Shown: positions 17,494-26,685, counted from the first letter of the stretch. The stretch is DNA of 64,000 nt from Oceanicola sp. D3 (GCF_006351965.1 NZ_CP040932.1:1612001-1676000), one strand, 5' to 3'. Notes: generated by a model from the letters alone, not told the origin. Numbers and translations are program-made.

Positions 17494-18552
17494 ATGGCCC
17501 AATTCCTCCCCCTCACCGTGACCGATGTGCGCCCCACCACCCGCGAGGCGGTGGTGGTGACGCTCCAGCCCGACGATTGGGAGGCCTTTGCCTTCACCCA
17601 AGGGCAATACCTGACCTTTCGCCAAGAAATCGACGGCACCGAGATCCGGCGCAGCTATTCGATCTGCTGTGGCGTGGGCGAGGGGTTGCAGGTGGGGATC
17701 AAGCGGGTCGAGGGCGGGGCGTTTTCGAGCTGGGCGAATGACAATTTGAAACCGGGGATGCGGCTGGAGGCGATGCCGCCTGCGGGGCGGTTTTTTGTGC
17801 CGCTGGGCGAGGCGGCGCGGCATTACCTTGCCTTCGCGGGCGGCTCGGGGATCACCCCTGTTCTGTCGCTCATCCGCACCACGCTGGCCGCCGAGCCTGC
17901 GAGCCGCTTTACGCTGGTTTATGCCAACCGAGCGGCGGCGACGGTGATGTTCCGCGAGGAGCTGGAAGACCTGAAAAACCTGCACATGGGACGGCTTCAG
18001 GTGGTGCATGTGCTGGAGCATGACGGGCAGGAGGTGCCACTGTTTTCGGGCCGGGTTGACGGCGAGAAGGTGCGCGCGCTGTTTGCCGGGCTGATCGAGC
18101 CGGAGGGCGTGGATGTGGCCTTCATCTGCGGGCCAGAGCCGATGATGCTGGCGATTTCGGAGGCCTTGCGGGCGGCGGGGCTGCGTGAAGATCAGATCCG
18201 GTTCGAGCTGTTCAAATCCGACCAGCCGGGTCGGTTGCCGCAACGCGCGGCGGCGGCTGTTGCGGCGGGGGCTAGCGGGGCGGAAGCGAAGGTGACGCTG
18301 GATGGCGTGACGCGGACGCTGACGGTGGAGCCGGGGCAGACGGTGCTGGAAGCCGGGCTTGCGGCCTCAATGGAGGTGCCGTTCGCTTGCCGCGCGGGCG
18401 TGTGCTCCACCTGCCGCTGCCGGGTGCTGGAGGGCGAGGTGGAGATGGCGGCGAATTACGCGCTGGAGGACGACGAGGTGGCCAAGGGCTATGTGCTGAG
18501 CTGCCAGAGCCATGTGATCTCTGATCGTGTGGTGGTGAGCTACGACGCCTAG
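17494..18552 (+). CDS. paaE: Phenylacetyl-CoA epoxidase reductase subunit PaaE
   Basis: A 352-residue reductase. The FAD-binding domain has RRSYSICC (about 50-57). The NAD(P)-binding domain has AGGSGITPVLSLIR and CGPEPMM. A C-terminal plant-type [2Fe-2S] ferredoxin domain has Cys299, Cys304, Cys307 and Cys337 (ACRAGVCSTCRCRV and LSCQS). It passes electrons from NADPH to the PaaA di-iron centre. The real ATG is at 17494, just after the paaD stop; the frame stays open far upstream only as an out-of-frame shadow over paaD. It is the last paa gene here; paaG, paaZ, paaK and a regulator are not in the window. Confidence 0.95.
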   Translation: MAQFLPLTVTDVRPTTREAVVVTLQPDDWEAFAFTQGQYLTFRQEIDGTEIRRSYSICCGVGEGLQVGIKRVEGGAFSSWANDNLKPGMRLEAMPPAGRFFVPLGEAARHYLAFAGGSGITPVLSLIRTTLAAEPASRFTLVYANRAAATVMFREELEDLKNLHMGRLQVVHVLEHDGQEVPLFSGRVDGEKVRALFAGLIEPEGVDVAFICGPEPMMLAISEALRAAGLREDQIRFELFKSDQPGRLPQRAAAAVAAGASGAEAKVTLDGVTRTLTVEPGQTVLEAGLAASMEVPFACRAGVCSTCRCRVLEGEVEMAANYALEDDEVAKGYVLSCQSHVISDRVVVSYDA

Positions 18553-18584
18553 CGCCCGCCGTGCCGTGAGGCAGCGCGCCGTGC

Positions 18585-18607
18585 GGTGGGCAGATTGCCC
18601 ACCCTAC
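18585..18607. repeat. Single copy of a GGTGGGCAGATTGCCCACCC repeat at a convergent gene end
   Basis: The 23 bases beginning GGTGGGCAGATTGCCCACCC are self-complementary (GGTGGGCA/TGCCCACC-like) and recur as an inverted pair at 44710-44763. The repeat lies between convergent paaE and the di-heme peroxidase gene. Its last bases (CTA at 18604-18606) supply the TAG stop of the peroxidase. Confidence 0.75.
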
Positions 18608-19917
18608 TTGTCGACGGGCAAACCGCTGGGAACGGTCTCGGGCACGCCGAGGCGGCCATCAATGGCGGGCTGGTCGGTGAGGCTTTCGAGGAAGGCCATG
18701 ATCGCATCTGTCTCAGCGTCTGACAGCGGTGCGTCCTCCACCTCAATCGCGGCTTTCAGCGCGGCGCGGTCGGCGGCGTCTTGCAGCGGGGCGAGGGCGT
18801 CATGCTCCAGCGCGGCGAGCCTTGCGGGGGTGCCGTCATAGGCGGCGAGCGCGGCGCGGGGGGCGGCGTGGGCCTGCACAAATTCGCGCAGATCGGCATA
18901 GGCACCGGAGTGGCCGTAGGGCGCGGTGGCAACCACGTTGCGCAGGGAAGGCGTGCGGAAAGCATAGGCATCTTCGGCATGGCCCGTTACCCCCATGCGG
19001 CCCGTGTCGCGGTGGTGGGTCTCAAATGCCAGCCGCTTGCCGGGGCCGATCTGGGGCACGCCCATGGCGTGGAAGTCGTGGTCGGTTTGCAGCGCGCCCG
19101 CGTGGCAGGTGGCGCAGCCCGCCTCGCCGTAAAACAGCCGCGCGCCTTCCAGCGCCTCTGCCGAGAGTGCGGCCTCGTCGCCGCGCAGGAAGGCATCAAA
19201 CGGCGCGTTGTCGGCCCGCCACTCAAAGGCCATGAAGGCGGCGATGGCGTTGGAGATATCGGTGAAATGCAGCGGGCGGCCTGCGGCAACCTCGGGGTAG
19301 ACCGCCTCGAACCGCGCCTGGTAGTCGCCCGCGCCCTCGACCCGGCGGGCGATGATATCCCACGCGCCGCCCGGCCCGGTGATCCGCCCCGAGCGGGTGG
19401 CCTTGGCGATGTCGTTCTCCTTCACATGGCCCGCCATCTCGTCAGCCGAGAGCACCGGGAACATGGTTTGCGCCGAGAGGATCCCCGAAAAGCCCACCTC
19501 CATGTCTTCGCCCATCGGCGTGCGGAAGCCGGATTTGCGGGCCGGGTCCACCTCGATCCGGCCATCGTGGAAGAGCACGGTGAACTGGTGCGCACCGAGG
19601 TTGAACAGGGCCGGGGCGTTGCGGGGGATGAACTCGTCGGGGTAATTCGCCGGGTTCGCCACCCGCTCGGGGCCAAGGCCGGTGCCACCCTCGCCCATGC
19701 CAAGGCTGAGCCCGTCGGAGGTGGCAAAGCGCGGGTGGTGGCAGGTGGCGCAGGAGATGTTGCGGTTGCCTGAAAGGATCGGATCGTAAAACAGCAGCTG
19801 CCCGAGCCGCGCCTCGGCCTCGTCCACCGCGATGAAATCGGCATCGGTGAGCGGCGAGGGGAAGTCTTGCGCCGTGGCGGCCATCGGCAGCAGGAGGGCG
19901 AGCGCAAGGCTACGCAT
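18604..19917 (-). CDS. Di-heme cytochrome c peroxidase / MauG-like protein
   Basis: A 437-residue protein with a cleavable signal peptide (MRSLALALLLPMAATA). Two heme-attachment motifs, CATCHH at residues 56-61 and GCATCHAG near 267, have the spacing of bacterial di-heme peroxidases; FYDPILSGNRNISCATCHHP (split here at 20) is typical. It should sit in the periplasm and reduce peroxide with electrons from cytochrome c, or act as a MauG-like oxidase. Its start overlaps the DUF6151 gene by 8 bases, so the two are expressed together. Its stop codon lies inside a dispersed repeat. Confidence 0.9.
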   Translation of the reverse strand: MRSLALALLLPMAATAQDFPSPLTDADFIAVDEAEARLGQLLFYDPILSGNRNISCATCHHPRFATSDGLSLGMGEGGTGLGPERVANPANYPDEFIPRNAPALFNLGAHQFTVLFHDGRIEVDPARKSGFRTPMGEDMEVGFSGILSAQTMFPVLSADEMAGHVKENDIAKATRSGRITGPGGAWDIIARRVEGAGDYQARFEAVYPEVAAGRPLHFTDISNAIAAFMAFEWRADNAPFDAFLRGDEAALSAEALEGARLFYGEAGCATCHAGALQTDHDFHAMGVPQIGPGKRLAFETHHRDTGRMGVTGHAEDAYAFRTPSLRNVVATAPYGHSGAYADLREFVQAHAAPRAALAAYDGTPARLAALEHDALAPLQDAADRAALKAAIEVEDAPLSDAETDAIMAFLESLTDQPAIDGRLGVPETVPSGLPVDK

Positions 19918-20500
19918 AGGCCTTGGCCTTCTCCTCCAGCGAAATCACCCGCGGCTCCACCAGCGGCTCGCCCCCAGGAAACAACGGATGCCGCTTGTGT
20001 GCACCCTTCAGCCAGCCGCCAAACATGATGCGCCCGATGGAAAGGAACACGCCAAGCGCGCTGCCGCTCGTGGCTGGCAGATCGTCGGGCAGTGTGCGTT
20101 CCTTGGGGATGTTCACCCGCGCCTTCACCGGCCCGAGTGCCTCCTTGTCGGCGATGCCATGGGTCAGCGCGCCAAAGAACGGGTAGGCGGGGGAGGGGCC
20201 GGTGTTGCCCAGCGGGGTGTTGCAGCAGGCGGCATACCAGCGGGCGAGGCCCTTGGGACTGAGGCGCAGCGCGGCGATATGCTCGCGCCCCTCCACGATC
20301 GAGAGCCGGTCACAGCGGATTTGCAGAATGTCCGCGCCATCGCCCGGCCCCAGCACATCCGCCCGCCCGAGGGCACGGGGGAAGGCGCGGCAGCTGTCGC
20401 AATGGCAGATCACCCGGTTGCCCTGCGGCCGGGCGGGTCGGGCGGCAATGGCGAGCTTCAGCTTGCCGCAGTCGCAACTCAGCAGGATCGGGTCGGGCAT
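19910..20500 (-). CDS. DUF6151 family protein (GFA-like cysteine-rich)
   Basis: A 196-residue protein. Cysteine motifs are SCDCGKL at the N-terminus, CHCDSCRAF near residue 40 and AACCNTPLGN near 100, as in DUF6151 and the related GFA/CENP-V fold, which binds zinc and in some members handles glutathione adducts. It has no signal peptide or membrane helix. The function is not established. The ATG at 20500 is preceded by AGGAGA; the frame stays open upstream to 20692 but without a ribosome-binding site. It overlaps the di-heme peroxidase gene by 8 bases. Confidence 0.82.
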   Translation of the reverse strand: MPDPILLSCDCGKLKLAIAARPARPQGNRVICHCDSCRAFPRALGRADVLGPGDGADILQIRCDRLSIVEGREHIAALRLSPKGLARWYAACCNTPLGNTGPSPAYPFFGALTHGIADKEALGPVKARVNIPKERTLPDDLPATSGSALGVFLSIGRIMFGGWLKGAHKRHPLFPGGEPLVEPRVISLEEKAKAYA

Positions 20501-20788
20501 GGGGGCAATCTCCTTTGGGCGGGAAGGTAAGACAGGCCGGGCGGCGGGGGAAGGGGGGCGCTTTGGGACCACCGAGCGCAGGGTCAGCGCCCGCCCCGTG
20601 GTGGGGCGGGATGAGCCCTGGCCGCCGGTGGCGGCCGGCTCCTCCGCTGCGGCGGAGTGCCATTTCAAGGGTGGAAAAGCCCCCCATCCCAAATGTGATT
20701 CGAAAATGCCTTCCCATGCGAATCACCTTGCGTTACTGTGGCGATAGACCCGGAAAACCGGGCGATTTGAGGCAGATCAGGCAGTCTG
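20501..20788. other. Gene-free stretch with strong GC hairpins before ftsW
   Basis: These 288 bases hold no convincing gene. CCCGCCCC (20590-20597) pairs with GGGGCGGG (20603-20610), and a second GC hairpin (GCCGCCGGTGGCGGC) follows near 20621. The AT-richer stretch nearer ftsW (about 20690-20740) is where its promoter and the divergent DUF6151 promoter would be expected; I could not fix a -35/-10 pair. Confidence 0.5.
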
Positions 20789-21955
20789 ATGACAGAGATG
20801 GTTTTTGGCACGGCCCCCGTTCGCACGGGCGAGCCGGTGCTTCCCCGGTGGTGGCGGACGATCGACAAGTGGTCGATGTCCTGCATCCTGCTGCTCTTCG
20901 GCGTGGGGCTGTTGCTTGGCCTTGCGGCCTCGCCGCCGCTCGCGGCGCGCAACGGGCTCGATCCCTTCTATTACGTGCAGCGTCAGGCCTTCTTTGGCGG
21001 GCTCTCGCTGGTGGTGATGTTCGCCTTCTCGATGATGAACCCCTCGCTGGTGCGCCGCCTTGCGGTGCTTGGCTTTTTCGTCAGCTTCGTGGCGATCCTG
21101 CTGCTGCCGTTCTTCGGCACCGACTTCGGCAAGGGGGCGACCCGCTGGTTCTCGCTTGGCTTTGCCTCGCTTCAGCCGTCGGAATTTCTCAAGCCGGGCT
21201 TCGTGGTGCTCGCCGCATGGCTGATGGCCGCCTCCCAGCAGGTGGCGGGGCCGCCGGGCAAGAGCTTCTCCTTTATCCTCGCGGTCACCATCGTGATGCT
21301 GCTCGCGCTCCAGCCCGATTTTGGCCAGGCCTGCCTGATCCTCTTTGCTTGGGCGGTGATGTATTTTGTGGCCGGTGCGCCAATCACCATCCTCGTCGTC
21401 GTGGCTGGGCTCGTCGTGGTTGGAGGGATCACCGCCTATGAGGGCTCCGAGCACTTTGCCCGCCGGATTGACGGCTTCCTCTCCCCCGATCTCGATCCGC
21501 GCACCCAGCTTGGTTATGCCACCAATGCCATCATCGAAGGCGGCTTCTTTGGTGTTGGCGTGGGCGAGGGGCAGGTGAAATGGTCGCTCCCCGATGCGCA
21601 TACCGACTTCATCATCGCCGTTGCAGCGGAGGAATACGGGCTGGTGCTCGTGCTCTTCATCATCCTGCTCTACTCCACCATCGTCGTGCGCTCGCTGCTG
21701 CGGCTGATGCGCGAGCGTGATCCCTTCATCCGCCTTGCCGGCACCGGGCTGGCCTGCATGTTCGGCGTGCAGGCGATGATCAACATGGGCGTTGCGGTGC
21801 GGCTCTTGCCCGCCAAGGGCATGACCTTGCCGTTTGTCTCCTACGGCGGCTCCTCGATGATTGCCGGGGGCATTCTCGTTGGCATGCTGCTGGCCTTCAC
21901 CCGCACCCGCCCACAAGGGCAGATCGGCGATATCCTGCTGCGGAGGTCGGCGTGA
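20789..21955 (+). CDS. ftsW: Peptidoglycan polymerase FtsW
   Basis: A 388-residue SEDS-family membrane protein with about ten helices. Signature pieces are FFGTDFGKGATRW, LQPSEFLKPGFV, LQPDFGQACLI, VRLLPAKGMTLPFVSYGGSS and the long periplasmic loop between helices 7 and 8. It polymerises lipid II into glycan strands at the division septum together with a class B PBP. It is the first division gene of the block; the usual upstream members (mraZ, ftsL, ftsI, murE, murF, mraY, murD) are not in the window, so the cluster is split or lies elsewhere. murG follows after 76 bases. Confidence 0.96.
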   Translation: MTEMVFGTAPVRTGEPVLPRWWRTIDKWSMSCILLLFGVGLLLGLAASPPLAARNGLDPFYYVQRQAFFGGLSLVVMFAFSMMNPSLVRRLAVLGFFVSFVAILLLPFFGTDFGKGATRWFSLGFASLQPSEFLKPGFVVLAAWLMAASQQVAGPPGKSFSFILAVTIVMLLALQPDFGQACLILFAWAVMYFVAGAPITILVVVAGLVVVGGITAYEGSEHFARRIDGFLSPDLDPRTQLGYATNAIIEGGFFGVGVGEGQVKWSLPDAHTDFIIAVAAEEYGLVLVLFIILLYSTIVVRSLLRLMRERDPFIRLAGTGLACMFGVQAMINMGVAVRLLPAKGMTLPFVSYGGSSMIAGGILVGMLLAFTRTRPQGQIGDILLRRSA

Positions 21956-21968
21956 CGCGAAACCTGCT

Positions 21969-21986
21969 TCATTTTCTTGCTGAAAC
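21969..21986 (-). repeat. Solo AT-rich repeat tail between ftsW and murG
   Basis: On the minus strand it reads AGTTTCAGCAAGAAAATGAA, sharing the 17-base core TTTCAGCAAGAAAATGA with the copies at 1.0 and 8.7 kb and nearly all of it with the copy at 47.5 kb. It fills part of the 76-base gap inside what is otherwise a tightly packed operon. Confidence 0.75.
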
Positions 21987-22031
21987 TACTCAAGCCCCCG
22001 GCTCCACCCAAAGCAACGCCGGAGCAGACAA

Positions 22032-23162
22032 ATGACGCAGCCCCTTCTCATCATCGCCGCCGGAGGCACGGGCGGGCATATGTTTCCGGCGCAGGCGCTG
22101 GCCGAGGCGATGCTGGCGCGGGGCTGGCGGGTAAAACTTTCGACCGATGCGCGCGGCAGCCGCTACACCGGGGGTTTTCCCGAGGCGGTGGAGATCGAGG
22201 TGCTTTCCTCGGCCACCTTCGCCCGGGGCGGGGTGCTGGCCAAGCTGGCGGTGCCCTTCCGCATCGCGGGCGGCACGATTTCGGCGGCGGTCAAGATGAT
22301 GCGCGACAAGCCCGCCGTGGTGGTGGGCTTTGGCGGCTACCCCTCGATCCCGGCGCTGGCGGCGGCCACGCTGCTGAATCGCCCGCGCGCGATCCATGAG
22401 CAAAACGGCGTGCTGGGCCGGGTGAACGAGCTTTTCGCCAAGCGCGTTCATGCCATCGCCTGCGGCACATGGCCCACCGAACTGCCCGAGGGCACCGAGG
22501 GGCATGACATTGGCAACCCGGTGCGCGCCGCCATTCTGGAACGGGCCGCTGCGCCCTATATTCCGCCGGGCGATTACCCGATGTCGGTGCTGGTCATGGG
22601 CGGCAGTCAGGGTGCGCGCATCCTTTCGGATGTGGTGCCCGCCGCCATTGCCGCGCTGCCGGAGGCGCATCGCCAGCACATCCGCGTGAGCCATCAGGCG
22701 CGGCCCGAAGATGAGGCGCGTGTCACCGAGTTTTACGCAAACGCCGGAATCGATGCCACGGTGCAGCCGTTCTTTTCGGACGTTCCCGAGCGCATGGCCG
22801 AGGCGCAGCTGGTGATCACCCGCGCCGGAGCCTCCTCGGTGGCCGACCTCTCGGTTATCGGGCGCCCGGCCATCCTGATCCCCTTTGCCGCCGCAACCGG
22901 CGACCACCAGACGGCCAACGCACGCGGGCTAGTTGACGCGGGGGCGGCCATTCTGATCCCCGAGAAACGGCTTGACCCGGAAGCCCTCGCGGCGCAAATG
23001 CGCACAATTCTCGACAGCCCCGAAGGGGCAACGCAGATGTCTGTCGCGGCGCTCTCCACGGGCAAGCCGGATGCGACGGAACGGCTGGTGGCGCTGGTGG
23101 ATGCACTGGCGCAGCAAGGAACGGTGAAACCGACCGGAGACAACTCTGGCGAGCAGGTATGA
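22032..23162 (+). CDS. murG: UDP-N-acetylglucosamine--lipid I GlcNAc transferase MurG
   Basis: A 376-residue GT28 enzyme. The N-terminal glycine loop [12 protein letters not shown] (about 10-21), [24 protein letters not shown] and the C-terminal donor-site [26 protein letters not shown] are all present. It adds GlcNAc from UDP-GlcNAc to lipid I on the inner face of the cytoplasmic membrane, making lipid II. GGAGCAGACAA precedes the ATG. murC starts 9 bases after the stop. Confidence 0.97.
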   Translation: MTQPLLIIAAGGTGGHMFPAQALAEAMLARGWRVKLSTDARGSRYTGGFPEAVEIEVLSSATFARGGVLAKLAVPFRIAGGTISAAVKMMRDKPAVVVGFGGYPSIPALAAATLLNRPRAIHEQNGVLGRVNELFAKRVHAIACGTWPTELPEGTEGHDIGNPVRAAILERAAAPYIPPGDYPMSVLVMGGSQGARILSDVVPAAIAALPEAHRQHIRVSHQARPEDEARVTEFYANAGIDATVQPFFSDVPERMAEAQLVITRAGASSVADLSVIGRPAILIPFAAATGDHQTANARGLVDAGAAILIPEKRLDPEALAAQMRTILDSPEGATQMSVAALSTGKPDATERLVALVDALAQQGTVKPTGDNSGEQV

Positions 23163-23171
23163 GGCAGTGAC

Positions 23172-24587
23172 ATGGACGGAAGCAATATCATGCAGGGTGT
23201 AACCAAACTCCCGACGCAGCTTGGGGCAATCCACTTCGTCGGCATCGGCGGCATCGGCATGTCGGGCATTGCCGAGGTGCTGCTGAATTTCGGCTACCAG
23301 GTGCAGGGCTCTGACCTGAAGAAAAGCAAGATCACCGCGCGGCTGGAAAGCCTTGGCGCGACGATATTTGAGGGGCAGGCCGCCGAGAACCTCGAAAACG
23401 CCGAGGTCATCGTGATTTCATCGGCCATCAAGCCGGGCAACCCAGAGCTTGACGCCGCCCGCGCGCGTGGCCTGCCGGTGGTGCGCCGCGCCGAGATGCT
23501 GGCCGAGCTGATGCGGCTGAAGTCCAACATCGCGGTGGCCGGCACCCACGGCAAGACGACGACAACCACGATGGTCGCCGCCCTGCTCGACGAGGGCGGG
23601 ATCGACCCGACGGTGATCAACGGCGGCATCATCCATGCCTATGGCTCCAACGCCCGGATGGGGCAGGGCGAGTGGATGGTGGTGGAGGCCGACGAGAGCG
23701 ACGGCACCTTCAACCGCCTGCCCGCCACCATCGCCATCGTCACCAACATCGACCCCGAGCACATGGAGCATTGGGGCACCGAGGAGGCGCTGCATCAGGG
23801 TTTTCTCGATTTCGTGTCGAACATTCCCTTCTACGGCCTCGCCGTCTGCTGCACCGATGACGCCGATGTGCAGGCTCTTGTGGGCCGCGTTACCGACCGC
23901 CGCGTCGTGACCTATGGCTTCAACGCCCAGGCCGACGTGCGCGCGGTGAACCTCACCTACAAGGCGGGCGTGGCGCATTTTGACATCAAGCTGCAAGCCG
24001 AGGATGCGGTGATCGAGGGCTGCACCCTGCCGATGCCGGGCGACCATAACGTGTCCAACGCGCTCTCGGCGGTGGCCGTGGCCCGCCACCTCGGCATGAA
24101 GGCCGAAGAGATCAAATCGGCACTGGCCAACTTCGGCGGGGTGAACCGTCGCTTCACCCGCGTGGGCGTGGTCGATGGCGTGACCATCATCGATGATTAC
24201 GGCCACCACCCGGTGGAGATCGCCGCCGTGCTCAAGGCCGCGCGTCAGGCCACCGAGGGCCGGGTGATTGCCGTGCACCAGCCGCACCGCTACTCGCGCC
24301 TGTCGGGCCTGTTCGACGATTTTTGCGCCTGCTTCAACGAGGCCGATGTGGTGGCGATTGCCGAGGTCTATGCCGCTGGCGAAGATCCGATCCCCGGGGC
24401 CTCCCGCGATGACCTTGTGAACGGGCTCATCGCCCACGGCCACCGCCACGCCCGCGCGATCCTCTCCGAGGATGACCTTGTGCGGCTTGTGCGCGAGCAG
24501 GGCCGCGAGGGCGATATGGTTGTCTGCCTCGGGGCGGGCACGATCTCGGCTTGGGCGAACAACCTGCCTGAGAGGCTCAAGGGCTGA
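23172..24587 (+). CDS. murC: UDP-N-acetylmuramate--L-alanine ligase MurC
   Basis: A 471-residue Mur ligase. It has the N-terminal UDP-binding loop [16 protein letters not shown] (about 20-35), the ATP-binding [11 protein letters not shown] (about 123), EADESDGTF, and the C-terminal [10 protein letters not shown] and HQPHRYSRL. It adds the first amino acid of the stem peptide in the cytoplasm. Two starts are possible: ATG 23172 (after GAGGCAGTGAC) or ATG 23190, which gives the N-terminus closest to relatives ([12 protein letters not shown]). murC is followed, unusually for this cluster, by an amino acid permease. Confidence 0.97.
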   Translation: MDGSNIMQGVTKLPTQLGAIHFVGIGGIGMSGIAEVLLNFGYQVQGSDLKKSKITARLESLGATIFEGQAAENLENAEVIVISSAIKPGNPELDAARARGLPVVRRAEMLAELMRLKSNIAVAGTHGKTTTTTMVAALLDEGGIDPTVINGGIIHAYGSNARMGQGEWMVVEADESDGTFNRLPATIAIVTNIDPEHMEHWGTEEALHQGFLDFVSNIPFYGLAVCCTDDADVQALVGRVTDRRVVTYGFNAQADVRAVNLTYKAGVAHFDIKLQAEDAVIEGCTLPMPGDHNVSNALSAVAVARHLGMKAEEIKSALANFGGVNRRFTRVGVVDGVTIIDDYGHHPVEIAAVLKAARQATEGRVIAVHQPHRYSRLSGLFDDFCACFNEADVVAIAEVYAAGEDPIPGASRDDLVNGLIAHGHRHARAILSEDDLVRLVREQGREGDMVVCLGAGTISAWANNLPERLKG

Positions 24588-24674
24588 TCGGGGCGTTCTG
24601 ATGCCCGTCGCATCCTCCCTTTCCCCAGACTGGCGACAGGCTTTGCCGCTTTGCCCCCGCTGCGGAGCGGGCGG

Positions 24675-25871
24675 ATGACTGAAACCGCGCTCAAACGCCG
24701 GATCGGGCCGGGGCTGATGACCGCCTATGGCGTTGGCGTCATGGTGGGGGCGGGAATCTACGTGCTGATCGGCGCGGTCGCCGGGCTGGCGGGCAGCTAT
24801 GCGCCGCTGGCCTTTTTGCTGGCCGGGCTGGTCGCCGCGCCCTCGGCGCTGACCTATGCCGAGCTGTCGGCGCGCATCCCCGAAGCGGCAGGCGAGGCGG
24901 CCTATGTGGCGCGGGCCTTTGGCACCACAGTGCTGCCGGTGGCGATTGGGCTGGCGATTGTGCTGGCGGGCACGGTCTCGGGCGCGGCGGTGCTGCGCGG
25001 CGGGGTCGGCTACCTGACGGCGCTTGTCTCTGTCACCCCGCTCTGGGCGATCATCGGCCTTGGTGTGGCGCTGACGCTGGTGGCCATCGCGGGGGTGTTG
25101 GAAAGCCTCACGCTGGCCGCGCTCTTCACGGTCATCGAAGTGGCGGGGCTGCTGCTGGTCTCCGGTGCGGGCTTTCTGGCCGAGCCGGTGGTGGTCACCG
25201 CCGCCGAAACGACGCCGGGCTCGATGGCGGTGCTCGCGGCCACGGCGCTGGCCTTCTTTGCCTTCATCGGCTTCGAGGATGTGGTGAACATGGCTGAGGA
25301 GGCGCGCGACCCGACCCGCACCATGCCCCGCGCCATCATCGCCTCGCTGCTCATCACCGCCGCGCTCTATGCAATGGTCAGCTTCGCGGCCCTGCGCGCC
25401 GTGCCGCCGGGCGATCTTGCCGCCTCCTCGCGCCCCCTTGCGCTGGTCTGGGAGCGGGCGACGGGCCAGAACGCGGGCTTTCTGGCAGCCATCGCGGTGC
25501 TTGCTGCGCTGAATGGCGTTCTGGCACAGCTTGTCATGGCCGCCCGCGTGCTCTTTGGTCTTGGCCGCCGCGCCCGTATCTTCGCGCCCTTCACCCATGC
25601 CCACCCGCGGTTTGGCACGCCTGTTCTGGCAACGCTCACCTGCGGCGCGGCGCTGATCGGCGCGGCGCTGGCCCTGCCGGTGGCCGATCTGGCCGAAATC
25701 GCCGCGATGGTGCTGCTGGCCATTTTCGCCGCCGTTAACACATCGCTCATCTTTATTAAGCTACAGTCGCCATCAGCGCCCTTCCGCGTTCCGATGGCGG
25801 TGCCCGTGCTGGGGCTGGTCGCGGCGCTGGCGGCGCTCGCCCTGTCGCTGGCCGAAAGGATTGCCTCATGA
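24675..25871 (+). CDS. APC-superfamily amino acid permease
   Basis: A 398-residue protein with about 12 membrane helices. The first helix carries GVGVMVGAGIYVLIGAVAG, the substrate-binding unwound GxG segment of APC permeases. FAFIGFEDVVNMAEEARDP in the middle is the other family hallmark. It should import or exchange an amino acid across the inner membrane; the substrate is unknown. The ATG at 24675 follows GGAGCGGGCG; a TTG at 24651 is less likely. It lies between murC and two DUF2484 genes, overlapping the first by 4 bases (ATGA), so it is co-translated with them. Confidence 0.88.
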   Translation: MTETALKRRIGPGLMTAYGVGVMVGAGIYVLIGAVAGLAGSYAPLAFLLAGLVAAPSALTYAELSARIPEAAGEAAYVARAFGTTVLPVAIGLAIVLAGTVSGAAVLRGGVGYLTALVSVTPLWAIIGLGVALTLVAIAGVLESLTLAALFTVIEVAGLLLVSGAGFLAEPVVVTAAETTPGSMAVLAATALAFFAFIGFEDVVNMAEEARDPTRTMPRAIIASLLITAALYAMVSFAALRAVPPGDLAASSRPLALVWERATGQNAGFLAAIAVLAALNGVLAQLVMAARVLFGLGRRARIFAPFTHAHPRFGTPVLATLTCGAALIGAALALPVADLAEIAAMVLLAIFAAVNTSLIFIKLQSPSAPFRVPMAVPVLGLVAALAALALSLAERIAS

Positions 25872-26113
25872 GCCTGCTTCTGGTCGCCGCGATCCTCTGG
25901 GTGTTTGCCGCCAGCGCCACGGCCTTCCTGCCGATGCGCTGGCAACTCGTGCCCGGGCTGGCGCTGATTGCAGGGGCCTTTGTGCTGATCGGCCTGCTGT
26001 TCGCCGAATACGGCCCGGTTCCGGGCGTCGTCGCGATTGCCGTTTTTGTGTCTTTCTTCCGCCGCCCGCTGGGGCACCTGATCCGCAAATTCACCGGGAA
26101 AACCCGCGCATGA
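25868..26113 (+). CDS. DUF2484 family small membrane protein (first copy)
   Basis: An 81-residue protein with two to three hydrophobic helices and a basic tail. The segment AEYGPVPGVVAIAVFVSFFR then RPLGHLIRKFTGKTR is shared in pattern with the next gene. DUF2484 proteins are Rhodobacterales-specific and, as I recall, usually lie between murC and murB; no function is known, and the conserved position suggests a role in envelope growth or division. It is bounded by ATGA overlaps on both sides. Confidence 0.85.
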   Translation: MSLLLVAAILWVFAASATAFLPMRWQLVPGLALIAGAFVLIGLLFAEYGPVPGVVAIAVFVSFFRRPLGHLIRKFTGKTRA

Positions 26114-26367
26114 CCCCGTCGCTCATCTGCTTCTTCGCCTGGGCCCTGGCCGCCAACCTCGCCGCGATGATCCCCTCGCGTGACAACCACTGGACACGCG
26201 CCTATGTGCTCATCGCTCTTGGCATCCCGCTGCTCGGCTGGGTGACCTATGAGAACGGCCCGTTCATCGGGCTGGCCTGCATGGCGGCAGGCGTCTCGGT
26301 GCTGCGCTGGCCGGTGGTGTATCTCTGGCGCTGGCTCAAGGGCGCGCGGCGCAAGGCAGACGGCTGA
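26110..26367 (+). CDS. DUF2484 family small membrane protein (second, paralogous copy)
   Basis: An 85-residue protein starting at the ATG that overlaps the stop of the first copy by 4 bases. Shared positions with the upstream paralogue include Y-E/N-x-GP-x-x-G, V-S-x-x-R-x-P and the basic G-x-x-R-x-A end (YENGPFIGLACMAAGVSVLR here). This indicates an old tandem duplication that has diverged. It has two or three membrane helices and no catalytic motif. A longer frame from 25861 exists but is only the other reading frame of the first copy. Confidence 0.84.
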   Translation: MTPSLICFFAWALAANLAAMIPSRDNHWTRAYVLIALGIPLLGWVTYENGPFIGLACMAAGVSVLRWPVVYLWRWLKGARRKADG

Positions 26368-26415
26368 GCGGCACCCCCTTGCCAGAAGGGCGGCCCGCAG
26401 GGAAGAGTGGCGCCC

Positions 26416-26685
26416 ATGTTTCATGAACTCCACGCCGTCCTCGCCACCGCTGTCGTCATCTTCGCCCTGATCGGCTTCGGCCTGCGCTGGATGTCCCCTC
26501 TCGGCGGCGCGATCCTCCTCGGCGGCATGCTGGCCATCTGCCTCGGCCTCTGGCTATGGCTCGGCCGCGGCCCGGTGGGATGGGACAACGTCGGCCACGC
26601 CTTCCTGCTCTATTACGTGCTGCTGCCGGGGCTGGGCGGCGCGGTGCTGGGCGTCGCGCTGGCCTGGTGGCGGGCGCGGGGATAG
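26416..26685 (+). CDS. Small integral membrane protein, function unknown
   Basis: An 89-residue protein of three hydrophobic helices: VLATAVVIFALIGFGLRW, ILLGGMLAICLGLWLWLG and AFLLYYVLLPGLGGAVLGVA. A polar turn GRGPVGWDNVGHA separates the second and third. The ATG at 26416 is preceded by GGAAGAG; a GTG at 26407 is an alternative. I do not recognise a named family. Position and size suggest it belongs with the DUF2484 genes in the murC-murB interval. Confidence 0.7.
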   Translation: MFHELHAVLATAVVIFALIGFGLRWMSPLGGAILLGGMLAICLGLWLWLGRGPVGWDNVGHAFLLYYVLLPGLGGAVLGVALAWWRARG

